Shown: piece by piece, positions 38,108-47,752 of the stretch
How the letters are laid out: the number at the start of each line of letters is the position of its first letter
Position numbering within the stretch: the first letter of the stretch is position 1
From: an uncultured Lachnospiraceae bacterium
GTDB lineage: Bacteria > Bacillota > Clostridia > Lachnospirales > Lachnospiraceae
Direction of reading: 5' to 3'
DNA: 63,173 nucleotides
Assembly (NCBI GenBank): GCA_947626285.1
Contig: CANQRR010000013.1
Coordinates: 1-63,173 of the forward strand
Position numbers and translations under genes: made by a program
Notes under the pieces: model-generated
Told to the model about the DNA's origin: nothing
Database searches by the model: none
Seen by the model: the letters and a program-made list of their open reading frames with translations, nothing else

Positions 38108-39709
38108 ATGGGGAGTAACAGGAAAGCGTTGATCTTGGGGACGCTTTTTGTGTTTGCGTTGCTGGCGTGGACAGGGACGACGCTGGCGGCGGAGCAGACA
38201 CAGCAGACAGAGATACAGCCGGTACAGCCGGCACCGGAGCAGCAGGTGCAGCCGACGGTTTTATCGCAGCCGGTTCAGCCGGTCGCGGATCCGTCTTTGG
38301 GCTGGCGTAAGGAGAAAAAGGCCGTCTATTACGGGCCGGAGGAGAGCCCTGCGACCGGTTTTCAGACGATCGGCGAATATACGTATTATTTTGACAAGAA
38401 GGGCGTTCTGCAGACCGGCTGGAAGACGATCGGAAAGAAGCGCTATTATTTCGAGCCGAACGGAGCGCTCGGGAAGATCGGACGGATGTACACCGGTCTG
38501 GCGAAGATCAATAAAAAGCTCTACTATTTTGACGAGAGCGGCCGGATGAAGACCGGCTGGGTTACATACGAGAATAAGACTTACTTCTTTATAAAGAAAA
38601 AATCTTCTGCGAATTACGGCGCCGCGTGCACCGGCTGGCAGACGATCGGCAAGTCGAAATATTACTTCAGCGCCAAGGGCGTGCTTCGCAGGAACTGCTG
38701 GATCGACAAGAAATACTATGTCGGTGAGGACGGAAAGATACTCAAAAGCTGCGTGACGCCGGACGGGTACTTCGTGGATTCCAAAGGCGTGCGGGGAAAG
38801 CGGGCGAACGGCTTTGTCAAGATAAAGAAAAAGGTTTACTATTATACAAACGGCGTGATGGCAGTCGGCGTCAAGAAGATCAAGGGTAAGCAGTATTATT
38901 TCGGGCCGGACGGCGTGCGCGTGAAGAAAGGCCTGGTCACGGACGGCGTCGATACCTACCTGATCAAGAAATATATTGTCCAGACCGGCTGGGTGACCTA
39001 CAACGGTGTGCGTTACTATTTCGCGAAGAACGGGAAAATGGTGAGGAATCAGGTGGTCGACGGACTTGCGCTTGGACCGGACGGCACGGTGACCGCGCAG
39101 GTCGCTGCGCCGGTATCCGTCCTGCTGATTGCGGGACATGGGCAGGGAGACGTCGGGGCGAAAGGAGTTTATGGTAAGACGACTTACTATGAGCAGGATT
39201 TCACGAGAGAGTTCGCCTCTTTGATCTACGATCAGCTGCGCGCGCTGGCGCTTGGGATCAGCGTGACGATGTACGATCAGAACTATGACTGCTATCAGGT
39301 GCTTGCCGGGCGGAAAGCCGGACCGAAGCCGGATTTCAAGCAATATGATTACGTTCTTGAAGTACATTTCAATGCGACTGCGGAGGCACTGAAGGATCCG
39401 GAAGGCGACGGAACATGCAGGGGCGTCGGCATGTATGTCAACACGGCGAAGAAGGACACGACGATCGACCGGAAGATCGTGGCGTCGGTAGCGCAGGCGG
39501 CCGATTTTGCGGTCTGGGGCGGAGGCACCGGGATCATGACGTCGAGCGGGCTTCTCAACGCGCGGACGCTGCAGGAGATGGGCGTGTCCTACGGACTGCT
39601 CGAGACGGCGTTCATCGACGACAGGGACGATATGAAGGTCTATAATAGCAAGAAAAACGTGATGGCGGCGGCGGTCGCGACCGCGATCAAAGAGTATTTC
39701 GGAAAGTAA
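38108..39709 (+). CDS. Secreted N-acetylmuramoyl-L-alanine amidase with cell-wall-binding repeats
   Basis: The 533-residue protein has a signal peptide (KALILGTLFVFALLAWTGTTLAAE), a Gln/Pro-rich linker, about ten choline-binding-type repeats of the TGWKTIGKKRYYFEPNG kind (residues 60-330), and a C-terminal Amidase_3 domain with the zinc and catalytic residues in LIAGHGQGDVG, TYYEQD, LEVHFNA and LLETAFIDDRDD. It should cut the amide between muramic acid and the stem peptide. The ATG at 38108 is 9 bases after GGAG. No terminator was seen between it and ilvN. Confidence 0.9.
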   Translation: MGSNRKALILGTLFVFALLAWTGTTLAAEQTQQTEIQPVQPAPEQQVQPTVLSQPVQPVADPSLGWRKEKKAVYYGPEESPATGFQTIGEYTYYFDKKGVLQTGWKTIGKKRYYFEPNGALGKIGRMYTGLAKINKKLYYFDESGRMKTGWVTYENKTYFFIKKKSSANYGAACTGWQTIGKSKYYFSAKGVLRRNCWIDKKYYVGEDGKILKSCVTPDGYFVDSKGVRGKRANGFVKIKKKVYYYTNGVMAVGVKKIKGKQYYFGPDGVRVKKGLVTDGVDTYLIKKYIVQTGWVTYNGVRYYFAKNGKMVRNQVVDGLALGPDGTVTAQVAAPVSVLLIAGHGQGDVGAKGVYGKTTYYEQDFTREFASLIYDQLRALALGISVTMYDQNYDCYQVLAGRKAGPKPDFKQYDYVLEVHFNATAEALKDPEGDGTCRGVGMYVNTAKKDTTIDRKIVASVAQAADFAVWGGGTGIMTSSGLLNARTLQEMGVSYGLLETAFIDDRDDMKVYNSKKNVMAAAVATAIKEYFGK

Positions 39710-39745
39710 GGCAAAGGCCTCTTTGCTCCGGCTCGTCCGGACGAA

Positions 39746-39774
39746 TTGACAAAGGGTCGGATTGCTGATAGAAT
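39746..39774 (+). promoter_or_regulatory. Sigma-A promoter of the ilv-leu operon
   Basis: TTGACA (39746-39751), a 17-base spacer and TAGAAT (39769-39774), 38 bases before ilvN. The leader is too short for a T-box or a typical leucine attenuator, and I see neither. Confidence 0.8.
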
Positions 39775-39812
39775 GTGTGAGAAATTTTCAGAAGTCAGGA
39801 GCAGATGCGCGT

Positions 39813-40310
39813 ATGAAAAAGAGAGTATTATCGCTGCTGGTGGACAATACCTCCGGCGTTTTAAGCCGCGTGGCCGGATTGTTCAGCCGCCGCGGTTACA
39901 ACATCGACAGCCTCACGGTGGGCGAGACGGCGGATCCTCGCTATTCCCGCATGACGGTCGTCGTGTCCGGGGATGAGCAGATCCTGGATCAGATCACGAA
40001 ACAGCTCGCGAAGCTGATTGACGTGGTGGACATCAAGATCTTGGAAAATGAGACGAGTGTGAGCAGGGAGCTTGTGCTGGTGAAGCTGCGCGTGGACGCG
40101 GAGGATCGGCAGGCGGTCATTGCAATTGTGAACGTGTTCCGCGGCAATGTGATCGACGTCGGCGTCGATTCGCTGATCGTGGAGCTCACGGGCCAGCAGT
40201 CCAAGCTGGACGCATTTCTGCGGCTTCTGGAGGGGTATGAGATCCTGGAGCTCGCGCGCACCGGCATCACGGGACTTTCGCGCGGCACGGATGACATCCG
40301 CTATCTGTAA
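39813..40310 (+). CDS. ilvN: Acetolactate synthase small (regulatory) subunit
   Basis: The 165-residue protein has an N-terminal ACT domain (LSLLVDNTSGVLSRVAGLFSRRGYN) and the ALS small-subunit C-terminal domain. It confers valine feedback on the catalytic subunit IlvB. ilvB is not adjacent; the thiamine-diphosphate enzyme at 9366 is 28 kb away in another context. ATG at 39813 lies 11 bases after AGGAG and gives the family N-terminus. Confidence 0.93.
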   Translation: MKKRVLSLLVDNTSGVLSRVAGLFSRRGYNIDSLTVGETADPRYSRMTVVVSGDEQILDQITKQLAKLIDVVDIKILENETSVSRELVLVKLRVDAEDRQAVIAIVNVFRGNVIDVGVDSLIVELTGQQSKLDAFLRLLEGYEILELARTGITGLSRGTDDIRYL

Positions 40311-40368
40311 TATCATTTTGAGCAGACATTTGCTGCGGCAAACTAAAATAAAAAAGTGAGGAGAATGA

Positions 40369-41391
<1,023 letters not shown>

Positions 41392-41405
41392 GATCGACAC
41401 GGAGA

Positions 41406-41429
41406 GCGTTTCAAGAACCTTTGAAACGC
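41406..41429 (+). other. Hairpin between ilvC and leuC
   Basis: A perfect 9-bp inverted repeat, GCGTTTCAA (41406-41414) and TTGAAACGC (41421-41429), with a six-base loop and a modestly T-rich tail (CCTTCGTTTCT). It may stabilise the ilvNC message or cause partial termination before leuC. Confidence 0.5.
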
Positions 41430-41461
41430 CCTTCGTTTCTGTATGAAGGAGGAACACATAC

Positions 41462-42730
41462 ATGGGCATGACAATGACTCAGAAGATCCTGGCGGCGGCA
41501 GCCGGGCTCGACCATGTGGAGGCGGGCCAGCTGATCGAGACGAAGCTCGATCTGGTGCTGGGGAACGACATCACATCCCCGGTAGCGATTCACGAGATGG
41601 ACAAATTCACCGAGGACAAGGTGTTTGACAAGGACAAGATCGCGCTTGTCATGGATCATTTTATTCCGAACAAGGACATCAAGTCCGCAGAACATTGCAA
41701 GTGCGTGCGCGAGTTCGCGTGCAGGCACGACATTACGAATTATTTTGATGTGGGACAGATGGGTATCGAACACGCGCTGCTCCCGGAACAGGGTCTGACG
41801 GTAGCCGGCGACGTGATCATCGGCGCGGATTCCCACACCTGCACCTACGGCGCGCTTGGCGCGTTCTCCACGGGCGTGGGCAGCACGGATATGGCGGCCG
41901 GTATGGCGACGGGCAAGGCGTGGTTCAAGGTGCCGTCGGCGATCCGTTTCAACCTGGTCGGCAGACCGGCGAAGTGGGTGAGCGGCAAGGACGTCATCCT
42001 TCACATCATCGGGCTGATCGGCGTGGACGGCGCGCTCTACAAGTCGATGGAATTCGTGGGCGAGGGCATTGCGCATCTGTCGATGGACGACCGCTTCACG
42101 ATCGCGAACATGGCGATCGAAGCGGGCGGGAAGAATGGAATCTTCCCGGTGGACGAGAAGGCGATCTCCTACATGAAGGAGCATTCGAAGAGAGCGTATA
42201 AGATTTATGAGGCGGACGCGGACGCTGTGTACGATGAGGAGTACACGATCGACTTAAGCGCTTTGAAGCCGACGGTCGCGTTCCCGCATCTGCCGGAGAA
42301 CACGAAGACGGTGGATGAGATCACAGAGGACGTGGCGATCGATCAGGCGGTCATCGGCTCCTGTACGAACGGGCGTATGGACGACCTGCGCGCGGCGGCG
42401 GAGATCCTGAAAGGACGCAAGGTGAAGAAGGGCGTGCGCTGTATCGTGATCCCGGCAACGCAGTCGATTTATCTGCAGGCGATGGAAGAGGGTCTGCTGA
42501 AAACCTTTATCGAGGCGGGCGCCGTGGTCAGTACGCCGACCTGTGGGCCTTGTCTGGGCGGATACATGGGCATTCTGGCGGAGGGCGAGCGCTGCATCTC
42601 CACGACGAACCGCAATTTCGTCGGCCGGATGGGCCATGTGAAGTCGGAGGTGTATCTGGCGAGTCCGGCGGTGGCCGCGGCGAGCGCCGTGACCGGTAAG
42701 ATATCCGCTCCGGCAGAGCTGGGACTCTGA
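41462..42730 (+). CDS. leuC: 3-isopropylmalate dehydratase large subunit
   Basis: The 422-residue protein is of the short LeuC/homoaconitase-like type. The [4Fe-4S] ligands are in GADSHTC near residue 124, [12 protein letters not shown] near residue 300 and [11 protein letters not shown] near residue 358. With LeuD it isomerises 2-isopropylmalate to 3-isopropylmalate in leucine synthesis. AAGGAGG is 9 bases before the ATG. Confidence 0.94.
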   Translation: MGMTMTQKILAAAAGLDHVEAGQLIETKLDLVLGNDITSPVAIHEMDKFTEDKVFDKDKIALVMDHFIPNKDIKSAEHCKCVREFACRHDITNYFDVGQMGIEHALLPEQGLTVAGDVIIGADSHTCTYGALGAFSTGVGSTDMAAGMATGKAWFKVPSAIRFNLVGRPAKWVSGKDVILHIIGLIGVDGALYKSMEFVGEGIAHLSMDDRFTIANMAIEAGGKNGIFPVDEKAISYMKEHSKRAYKIYEADADAVYDEEYTIDLSALKPTVAFPHLPENTKTVDEITEDVAIDQAVIGSCTNGRMDDLRAAAEILKGRKVKKGVRCIVIPATQSIYLQAMEEGLLKTFIEAGAVVSTPTCGPCLGGYMGILAEGERCISTTNRNFVGRMGHVKSEVYLASPAVAAASAVTGKISAPAELGL

Positions 42731-42857
42731 ACCGCAGATTCGAAAGGATATACCGGTTCAGCCGGATAGCTTACCTTTCATAGCGTGGCTTGCGGGGTGG
42801 TGTTCAGGCTGAAGGCCATAGCAGTGAAAATCAATGAATGGGAAGGATCTGATGTGT

Positions 42858-43343
42858 ATGAAAGCAGCAGGAAGAGTGTTTAAGTACGGCGATAACGTCG
42901 ACACGGACGTCATCATCCCGGCGCGTTATCTGAATTCCTCCGATCCGGCGGAGCTGGCGACGCACTGTATGGAGGACATCGATAAAGAATTTATCAACAG
43001 GGTACATAAGGGCGACATCATCGTGGCCGAGAAGAATTTCGGCTGCGGCTCCTCGCGGGAGCATGCGCCGATCGCGATCAAGGCGGCCGGCGTGAGTTGT
43101 GTGATCGCGGAGACCTTCGCGCGGATCTTCTACCGCAACGCGATCAACATCGGTCTGCCGATCATCGAATGTCCGGAGGCGTCGAAGGACATTGAGGCCG
43201 GGGACGAGGTCGAGATCGACTTTGACAGCGGGATGATCTACAACCGCACGAAGGGCACGAGCTTCCAGGGGCAGGCGTTCCCGGAGTTCATGCAGAAGAT
43301 CATCAAGGCGGAGGGACTGATCAATTACATCAATCAAAAGTAA
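42858..43343 (+). CDS. leuD: 3-isopropylmalate dehydratase small subunit
   Basis: The 161-residue protein has [19 protein letters not shown] near the N-terminus and [18 protein letters not shown] near residue 55, the swivelling-domain signature. ATG codons at 42834, 42852 and 42858 are in frame; AAGGA at 42843 favours 42852 or 42858, and 42858 gives the usual N-terminus [12 protein letters not shown]. leuB is not in the window. The 100 bases between leuC and leuD hold a weak imperfect hairpin only. Confidence 0.93.
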   Translation: MKAAGRVFKYGDNVDTDVIIPARYLNSSDPAELATHCMEDIDKEFINRVHKGDIIVAEKNFGCGSSREHAPIAIKAAGVSCVIAETFARIFYRNAINIGLPIIECPEASKDIEAGDEVEIDFDSGMIYNRTKGTSFQGQAFPEFMQKIIKAEGLINYINQK

Positions 43344-43350
43344 GCAATTC

Positions 43351-43397
43351 AGCCGCTTCCTTGCGTTTGGATTTCCGGCGCATCGGAGCGGCTTTTT
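43351..43397 (+). terminator. Terminator of the ilv-leu operon
   Basis: AGCCGCT (43351-43357) pairs with AGCGGCT (43387-43393), extended by TCC/GGA with a bulge, and is followed by five T residues. Confidence 0.8.
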
Positions 43398-43398
43398 G

Positions 43399-43427
43399 TA
43401 ATATATGGAATCCTTCAGGCATACTGT
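43399..43427 (+). promoter_or_regulatory. Putative sigma-E (mother-cell) promoter of the SpoIID-family gene
   Basis: TAATATA (43399-43405), 14 bases, CATACTGT (43420-43427). This agrees with the Bacillus sigma-E pattern KMATATT-N14-CATACAnT and precedes a SpoIID-family gene, which in Bacillus is sigma-E controlled. Confidence 0.6.
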
Positions 43428-43488
43428 AAATTAGGCTGGAAAATGTATCTGCTCAAAGCGATACAAAAAGAGTTTACAGGGGTGCCGG

Positions 43489-45033
43489 ATGGACAGGAAC
43501 AGGAAGTGGCGTCTGCAGATACTGGCCGGACTGCAGGTGCTTGCGGCCGCGGCGATCGCTGCTGCGGTCATATATCTGCTGTACCGCTATGTGCAGTACG
43601 GGGAGCAGGCCGCGCGAGAGACAGGAGCGGGGCTGACTGCAAAGCTTGCGGAGACGGAGAGGACAGGCCTGCCTGCCGGGAGCGGGGAGACCGCCGGGAC
43701 AGAGCTTACCGGGGCGGAGCTTGCCGGGATAGAGCTCGCGGAAGAGGAGAAGGTCGGAATGGAAAGCGGGATCCACGAGCAGGATGCTTCGACGGAGCTC
43801 CCTGTCGGGAACGGGAAACTGCCCGGGACGATTCGCGTGCGGATCTTGGACAGCGCGCTTGCGGGAGCCTTCCACAGTGAGGTCCGGGTGTCGTGCGAGA
43901 AGACGTTCACCGTGAAACTGGACGGAAAGCGGGTCAAAAAGGGAAAACGCTTTGCGATCCGCGCCGCGGAGCTTGAAGTGGGACAGGCGGCGGAGCTTTG
44001 CCCGAAGGATGATTTCCCTTTTACTGTGGAGAGCCTGGACCGGGCGGAGGGGCACCCCCAATATACGGGGACGATTTGGCTGTATCGGGAGGCGGAGGGC
44101 ATTGCGCTGGTGAACGAACTACCACTCGAGGAATATCTCTGCGGCGTGGTCTCAAGCGAAATGCCGTCTGATTATCCCCTGGAAGCGCAGAAGGCGCAGG
44201 CGGTCTGCGCGCGGACCTACGCGTGCAATTGTGTCCGGAACGCAAGGGGAGAGGACTTTGGGGAGGATTCCTGGGCGGATGCTTCAAAGGACCGGCAGGA
44301 GAATGCCTCGGGGGATACGCAGAGATGGATCGCCGCGGATCTGGATGACAGCGTGAATTATCAGGTGTATAATAATTATCGGGCGACAGAGCAGTCGAGG
44401 AGGGCGGTGGAAGAGACTGCGGGCGAGGTCTTGCCGCTCGCGGAGATTCAGTATTATTCCACCTCCTGCCTGTCGGAGCACAGGGACGATCTGGACAGCG
44501 ACGAGGCGTTCCGGGCGTTCCTTGAGCAGGAGCCGGATGCGGGAGCGGAGTACGATTCCCCCTGGCTGCGCTGGGAGACGGAGCTTCCTGCAGATGATAT
44601 TCTGGAGTGTCTGGCGGTGCGGTACGGCTGGCAGGCAGAGTGCATCGATGAGATTCTTGTCACGGAACGTGAAGGAAATGGTCAGGTGACAGAGCTGGAG
44701 ATTCGAAGCGGCGACTTAGTGAAGACGGTCAGCGGAGAGTATGCGATCCGGCAGCTTTTGTCGCCGGCTCAGGCGGCGCTCCGATTGAGGGACGGAGAGG
44801 AGCATGCGGGGATGCTGTCTCTGCCGAGCGCGTTCTTCTGGCTGGAGGCGGTCAGAACGCAAGATTCGGATAGAGGAGATGCGTCTCCAATCGAAAGAGT
44901 GGTGATCCATGGCGGCGGCTACGGGCACGGAATCGGGCTGAGCCAGTGCGGCGCGGCGGCGTTGGCGAAGAAAGGACTGGACTATCGGGAGATTCTGGAA
45001 TATTATTATGGTGCCGGGGTCGCAGACCGCTGA
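43489..45033 (+). CDS. SpoIID/LytB-domain protein
   Basis: The 514-residue protein has one N-terminal membrane segment (residues 8-40), a variable region with short repeats of the type TGAELAGIEL, and a SpoIID domain: LPLEEYLCGVVSSEMPSDYPLEAQKAQAVCARTY near residues 207-240 and HGGGYGHGIGLSQCGA near residue 475. SpoIID is the lytic transglycosylase of the DMP engulfment machine. The protein is longer than Bacillus SpoIID because of the N-terminal region and an acidic insert near residues 255-300. The promoter supports a sporulation role; it could also be a SpoIID-like paralogue. Confidence 0.85.
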   Translation: MDRNRKWRLQILAGLQVLAAAAIAAAVIYLLYRYVQYGEQAARETGAGLTAKLAETERTGLPAGSGETAGTELTGAELAGIELAEEEKVGMESGIHEQDASTELPVGNGKLPGTIRVRILDSALAGAFHSEVRVSCEKTFTVKLDGKRVKKGKRFAIRAAELEVGQAAELCPKDDFPFTVESLDRAEGHPQYTGTIWLYREAEGIALVNELPLEEYLCGVVSSEMPSDYPLEAQKAQAVCARTYACNCVRNARGEDFGEDSWADASKDRQENASGDTQRWIAADLDDSVNYQVYNNYRATEQSRRAVEETAGEVLPLAEIQYYSTSCLSEHRDDLDSDEAFRAFLEQEPDAGAEYDSPWLRWETELPADDILECLAVRYGWQAECIDEILVTEREGNGQVTELEIRSGDLVKTVSGEYAIRQLLSPAQAALRLRDGEEHAGMLSLPSAFFWLEAVRTQDSDRGDASPIERVVIHGGGYGHGIGLSQCGAAALAKKGLDYREILEYYYGAGVADR

Positions 45034-45092
45034 TCACGGTACGCACGGTGTCGTCGGGTGCCTTATCACAACAGAGGAAAGAGAATCTGGGT

Positions 45093-45959
45093 ATGACTTT
45101 TGGAAAGAGACTGAAAGAACTGATCTTCAGATTTATGTATAAGATGGACAGGGACCGTGTCAGGGCGCACTCCGCGGAGGCGGCGTTCTTTATTATGATG
45201 AGTTTTTTTCCGGTGCTGATGCTGCTCTTGACGCTGGTGCAGTTCACGCCGATCACGCAGCAGCAGGTGATGACCACGATCGAGAACATCACGCCGATGG
45301 GCATGATCGAAGTTCTGGAACCGATCGTCGACAGCATCTACAATCAGCAGATCGCGGTGATCTCGTGGACGGCGATCGCGGCGCTCTGGACGGCGGGGAA
45401 GGCCATCATGGGACTGGCGGATGGGATGAATTCGATCTACGGCGTGCAGAAGGTCAAGAATTATCTGGTGACGCGGATCCGGGCGGCGTTTTATATGATT
45501 CTGATGCTCCTTGCGCTGATCTTAAGTCTGGCGATCCTGGTGTTCGGGTACAGCATTCAGGAGTATCTGACGAAGCGCTTTCCGAATATGACCAGGTATA
45601 CCGGCGATCTGCTGGTGACGCCGATGGCGATCGCCCTGCTTGTGCTCATTCTGCTGTTTGTGGTGCTGTACGCGTTTCTGCCGGACGTGCGGCAGAAGTT
45701 TTTCCGACAGTTTCCGGGAGCTGTGTTCGCCGCAATCTCCTGGGCGGTGTATTCCTACGGCTTTTCCCTTTATCTGGACTACGCCGGCAGCATGTCGGTG
45801 ATCTACGGCAGCCTGACGACGCTCGTGGTCGTGATGCTGTGGCTCTACGGCAGCATGTACCTGCTGTTCATCGGGGCAGAGATCAATCATTACCTCGCGG
45901 AGCCGGAGATGTTTCCGCTGCCGGAGGAAGAGGAAAAGGTGCAAAGCCCTGACAATTGA
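45093..45959 (+). CDS. YihY/BrkB-family membrane protein
   Basis: The 288-residue protein has about six hydrophobic segments, with HSAEAAFFIMMSFFPVLMLL near residue 25, ALWTAGKAIMGLADGMNSIY near residue 97 and YGSLTTLVVVMLWLYGSMYLLFIGAEIN near residue 235, the pattern of the YihY family. Function is not established despite old RNase BN labels. The start is chosen at 45093 for the family N-terminus; GAGG is 15 bases away, which is long. Confidence 0.88.
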   Translation: MTFGKRLKELIFRFMYKMDRDRVRAHSAEAAFFIMMSFFPVLMLLLTLVQFTPITQQQVMTTIENITPMGMIEVLEPIVDSIYNQQIAVISWTAIAALWTAGKAIMGLADGMNSIYGVQKVKNYLVTRIRAAFYMILMLLALILSLAILVFGYSIQEYLTKRFPNMTRYTGDLLVTPMAIALLVLILLFVVLYAFLPDVRQKFFRQFPGAVFAAISWAVYSYGFSLYLDYAGSMSVIYGSLTTLVVVMLWLYGSMYLLFIGAEINHYLAEPEMFPLPEEEEKVQSPDN

Positions 45960-45970
45960 ATTCGGGCTTT
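45943..45970. terminator. Terminator after the YihY gene
   Basis: AAAGCCC (45943-45949) pairs with GGGCTTT (45964-45970) around the stop codon, followed by ACATCTTTT. It lies between two converging genes and may serve both. Confidence 0.6.
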
Positions 45971-46000
45971 ACATCTTTTGTACGGTCTGCTGTTTGACTG

Positions 46001-46168
46001 TTATTTGATGTCGAGGTCACTTGTCACTATGCCGCAGGATTCAAGCTTCGCTCTTGTAACGGCTAACTGATAGTCGATCTCTTTTTGCACATCTGCTGCT
46101 GTTTTGATACGTTGCAAATCCGTGTATTTGTCGATCAGCTTGTCAATCAGTCCTTTTTCACTTGGCAT
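46001..46168 (-). CDS. Small protein of unknown function (55 residues), minus strand
   Basis: Not recognised. The peptide starts MPSEKGLIDKLIDKYTDLQ and is charged, probably helical, with one Cys and no membrane segment. GAAGGTGAT lies just before the ATG at 46168, better than the upstream in-frame ATGs at 46198/46195. A near-consensus promoter (46213-46241) drives it. It is one of only three genes on the minus strand in the window. Confidence 0.65.
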   Translation of the reverse strand: MPSEKGLIDKLIDKYTDLQRIKTAADVQKEIDYQLAVTRAKLESCGIVTSDLDIK

Positions 46169-46212
46169 AGGATCACCTTCTTTCTTGACTGCCATCATTT
46201 TGTTACATTTTT

Positions 46213-46241
46213 ATTATAGCAGATTGATTTTTAAGTGTAAA
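46213..46241 (-). promoter_or_regulatory. Sigma-A promoter of the 55-residue gene
   Basis: On the minus strand: TTTACA (46241-46236), a 17-base spacer, TATAAT (46218-46213). The region upstream repeats ATTGCTTTAC twice. Confidence 0.75.
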
Positions 46242-46271
46242 GCAATGCGTAAAGCAATAAAAAAAAATAAC

Positions 46272-46300
46272 TTGACAGAAATTCTGCTTGTGACTAGAAT
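46272..46300 (+). promoter_or_regulatory. Sigma-A promoter of the T-box-pheST transcript
   Basis: TTGACA (46272-46277), a 17-base spacer, TAGAAT (46295-46300). The expected transcript start is near 46307, at the beginning of the T-box leader. Confidence 0.8.
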
Positions 46301-46306
46301 AGTTTT

Positions 46307-46607
46307 CAAATGGAAAATCAAAGGCTGTGAAGGTGCACAGTAGAGAGCTGTCTTCCGACAGAGAGGGCGTGTCGTTGGCTGGAAACGCGCCCGGGTTCAG
46401 ACAGGGATCGAAATTCACACCGGAGCCGTGGTTCTGAACAGGCTGCGCGAAGACATGATTTGCCGAAATGAGTGAGGCGTCTGCGGTAGCGCATTGGTAG
46501 GAGCCGACGTGAGCGCACGTTACGCGCGTTGAGCGCCTGTCTGCGGACAGGAATCAGGGTGGTACCACGGATCAGACTTCGTCCCTATGCGGGAGGGAGT
46601 TTTTTTT
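46307..46607 (+). ncRNA. T-box leader, phenylalanine-responsive
   Basis: The leader holds the conserved T-box sequence AGGGTGGTACCACGG (46556-46570), which pairs with the ACCA end of uncharged tRNA, followed by a terminator stem (GTCCCT.../AGGGAG) and eight T residues (46600-46607). In stem I, the triplet TTC at 46432-46434 within GGTTCTGAAC sits where the specifier codon is expected and encodes Phe, in agreement with the downstream pheST. Binding of uncharged tRNA-Phe should favour the antiterminator and increase PheRS synthesis. Structure was inferred by eye. Confidence 0.9.
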
Positions 46608-46718
46608 GCGCAGCTTCGCGTATGGAAATGAGTTGCTGTCGCAACACGCGGGTCGCGCGGCGAGCAGGGAGAAACCTCCCTGCACGAATGCAAAACAGAA
46701 AAAGAAAGGACGAATATC

Positions 46719-47738
46719 ATGAAGGACAAATTGCAGGCAATCAAAGATGAGGCGCTTGCCCAGATTGAGAAGGCGGTCGACCTGGACAGGCTGAACGACG
46801 TCAGGGTCAGCTTCCTCGGCAAGAAGGGCCAGCTGACCTCTGTGCTCAAGAGCATGAAGGAGGTCGCTCCGGAGGAGCGTCCGGCGTTCGGACAGCTCGT
46901 CAACGAGGCGCGCGCGCAGATCGAGCGTGTGCTCGAGGAGACGAAGGGGAAACTGGAACAGCAGGCGCTGGAGCATCGCTTGAAGGAGGAGGTTATCGAC
47001 GTGACGCTTCCGGCGAAGAAGAACAATGTCGGACACCGTCATCCGAACACGATCGCGCGCGAGGAGGTGGAGCGCATCTTCATCGGCATGGGCTACGAAG
47101 TGGTCGAGGGCCCGGAGGTGGAGTACGATCTCTACAACTTTGAGAAGCTGAATATCCCGGCGAACCATCCGGCGAAGGACGAGCAGGATACCTTCTATGT
47201 GACAAAGGACATTGTGCTGCGTACCCAGACCTCGCCGGTGCAGGCGCGCATCATGGAACAGGGCAAATTGCCGATCCGTGTGATCGCGCCGGGACGCGTG
47301 TTCCGCTCAGACGAGGTGGACGCGACGCATTCGCCGTCCTTCCATCAGATCGAGGGGCTGGTCGTGGACAAGAACATCACGTTCGCGGACCTGAAGGGGA
47401 CGCTGGAGCAGTTCGCGAAGGAGCTCTTCGGCGAGAATACGAAGACGAAGTTCCGCCCGCATCACTTCCCGTTCACGGAGCCGAGCGCTGAGATGGACGT
47501 CTCCTGCTTCAAGTGCGGCGGTAAGGGCTGCCGCTTCTGCAAGGGAGAGGGCTGGATCGAGATCCTCGGCTGCGGTATGGTGCACCCGCATGTGTTTGAG
47601 ATGTGCGGCATCGACCCGGAGGTCTATACCGGCTTCGCGTTCGGCGTCGGGCTGGAGCGCATCGCGCTGCTGAAGTACGAGATTGACGACATGAGACTGC
47701 TGTATGAGAACGACGCGCGTTTCCTGAAGCAGTTCTAA
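46719..47738 (+). CDS. pheS: Phenylalanine-tRNA ligase alpha subunit
   Basis: The 339-residue protein has an N-terminal coiled-coil arm (residues 1-90) and the class II catalytic domain: GPEVEYDLYNFEKLN (motif 1 region), FRSDEVDATHSPSFHQIEG (motif 2) and GFAFGVGLERIALLKY (motif 3). A four-cysteine insert (CFKCGGKGCRFC) before motif 3 occurs in Firmicutes PheS. Controlled by the T-box leader. Confidence 0.96.
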   Translation: MKDKLQAIKDEALAQIEKAVDLDRLNDVRVSFLGKKGQLTSVLKSMKEVAPEERPAFGQLVNEARAQIERVLEETKGKLEQQALEHRLKEEVIDVTLPAKKNNVGHRHPNTIAREEVERIFIGMGYEVVEGPEVEYDLYNFEKLNIPANHPAKDEQDTFYVTKDIVLRTQTSPVQARIMEQGKLPIRVIAPGRVFRSDEVDATHSPSFHQIEGLVVDKNITFADLKGTLEQFAKELFGENTKTKFRPHHFPFTEPSAEMDVSCFKCGGKGCRFCKGEGWIEILGCGMVHPHVFEMCGIDPEVYTGFAFGVGLERIALLKYEIDDMRLLYENDARFLKQF

Positions 47739-47752
47739 AGGAGGAAGAGAGA

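Noticed and set aside
42731-42833. Regulatory element between leuC and leuD
   Set aside because: Only weak, imperfect pairing (GAAAGG/CCTTTC with CCGG pairs) is visible, with no T run or known motif.
47500-47560. Four-cysteine insert in PheS as an unusual zinc site
   Set aside because: As I recall, Bacillus PheS has the same CFKCGG insert, so it is normal for Firmicutes.
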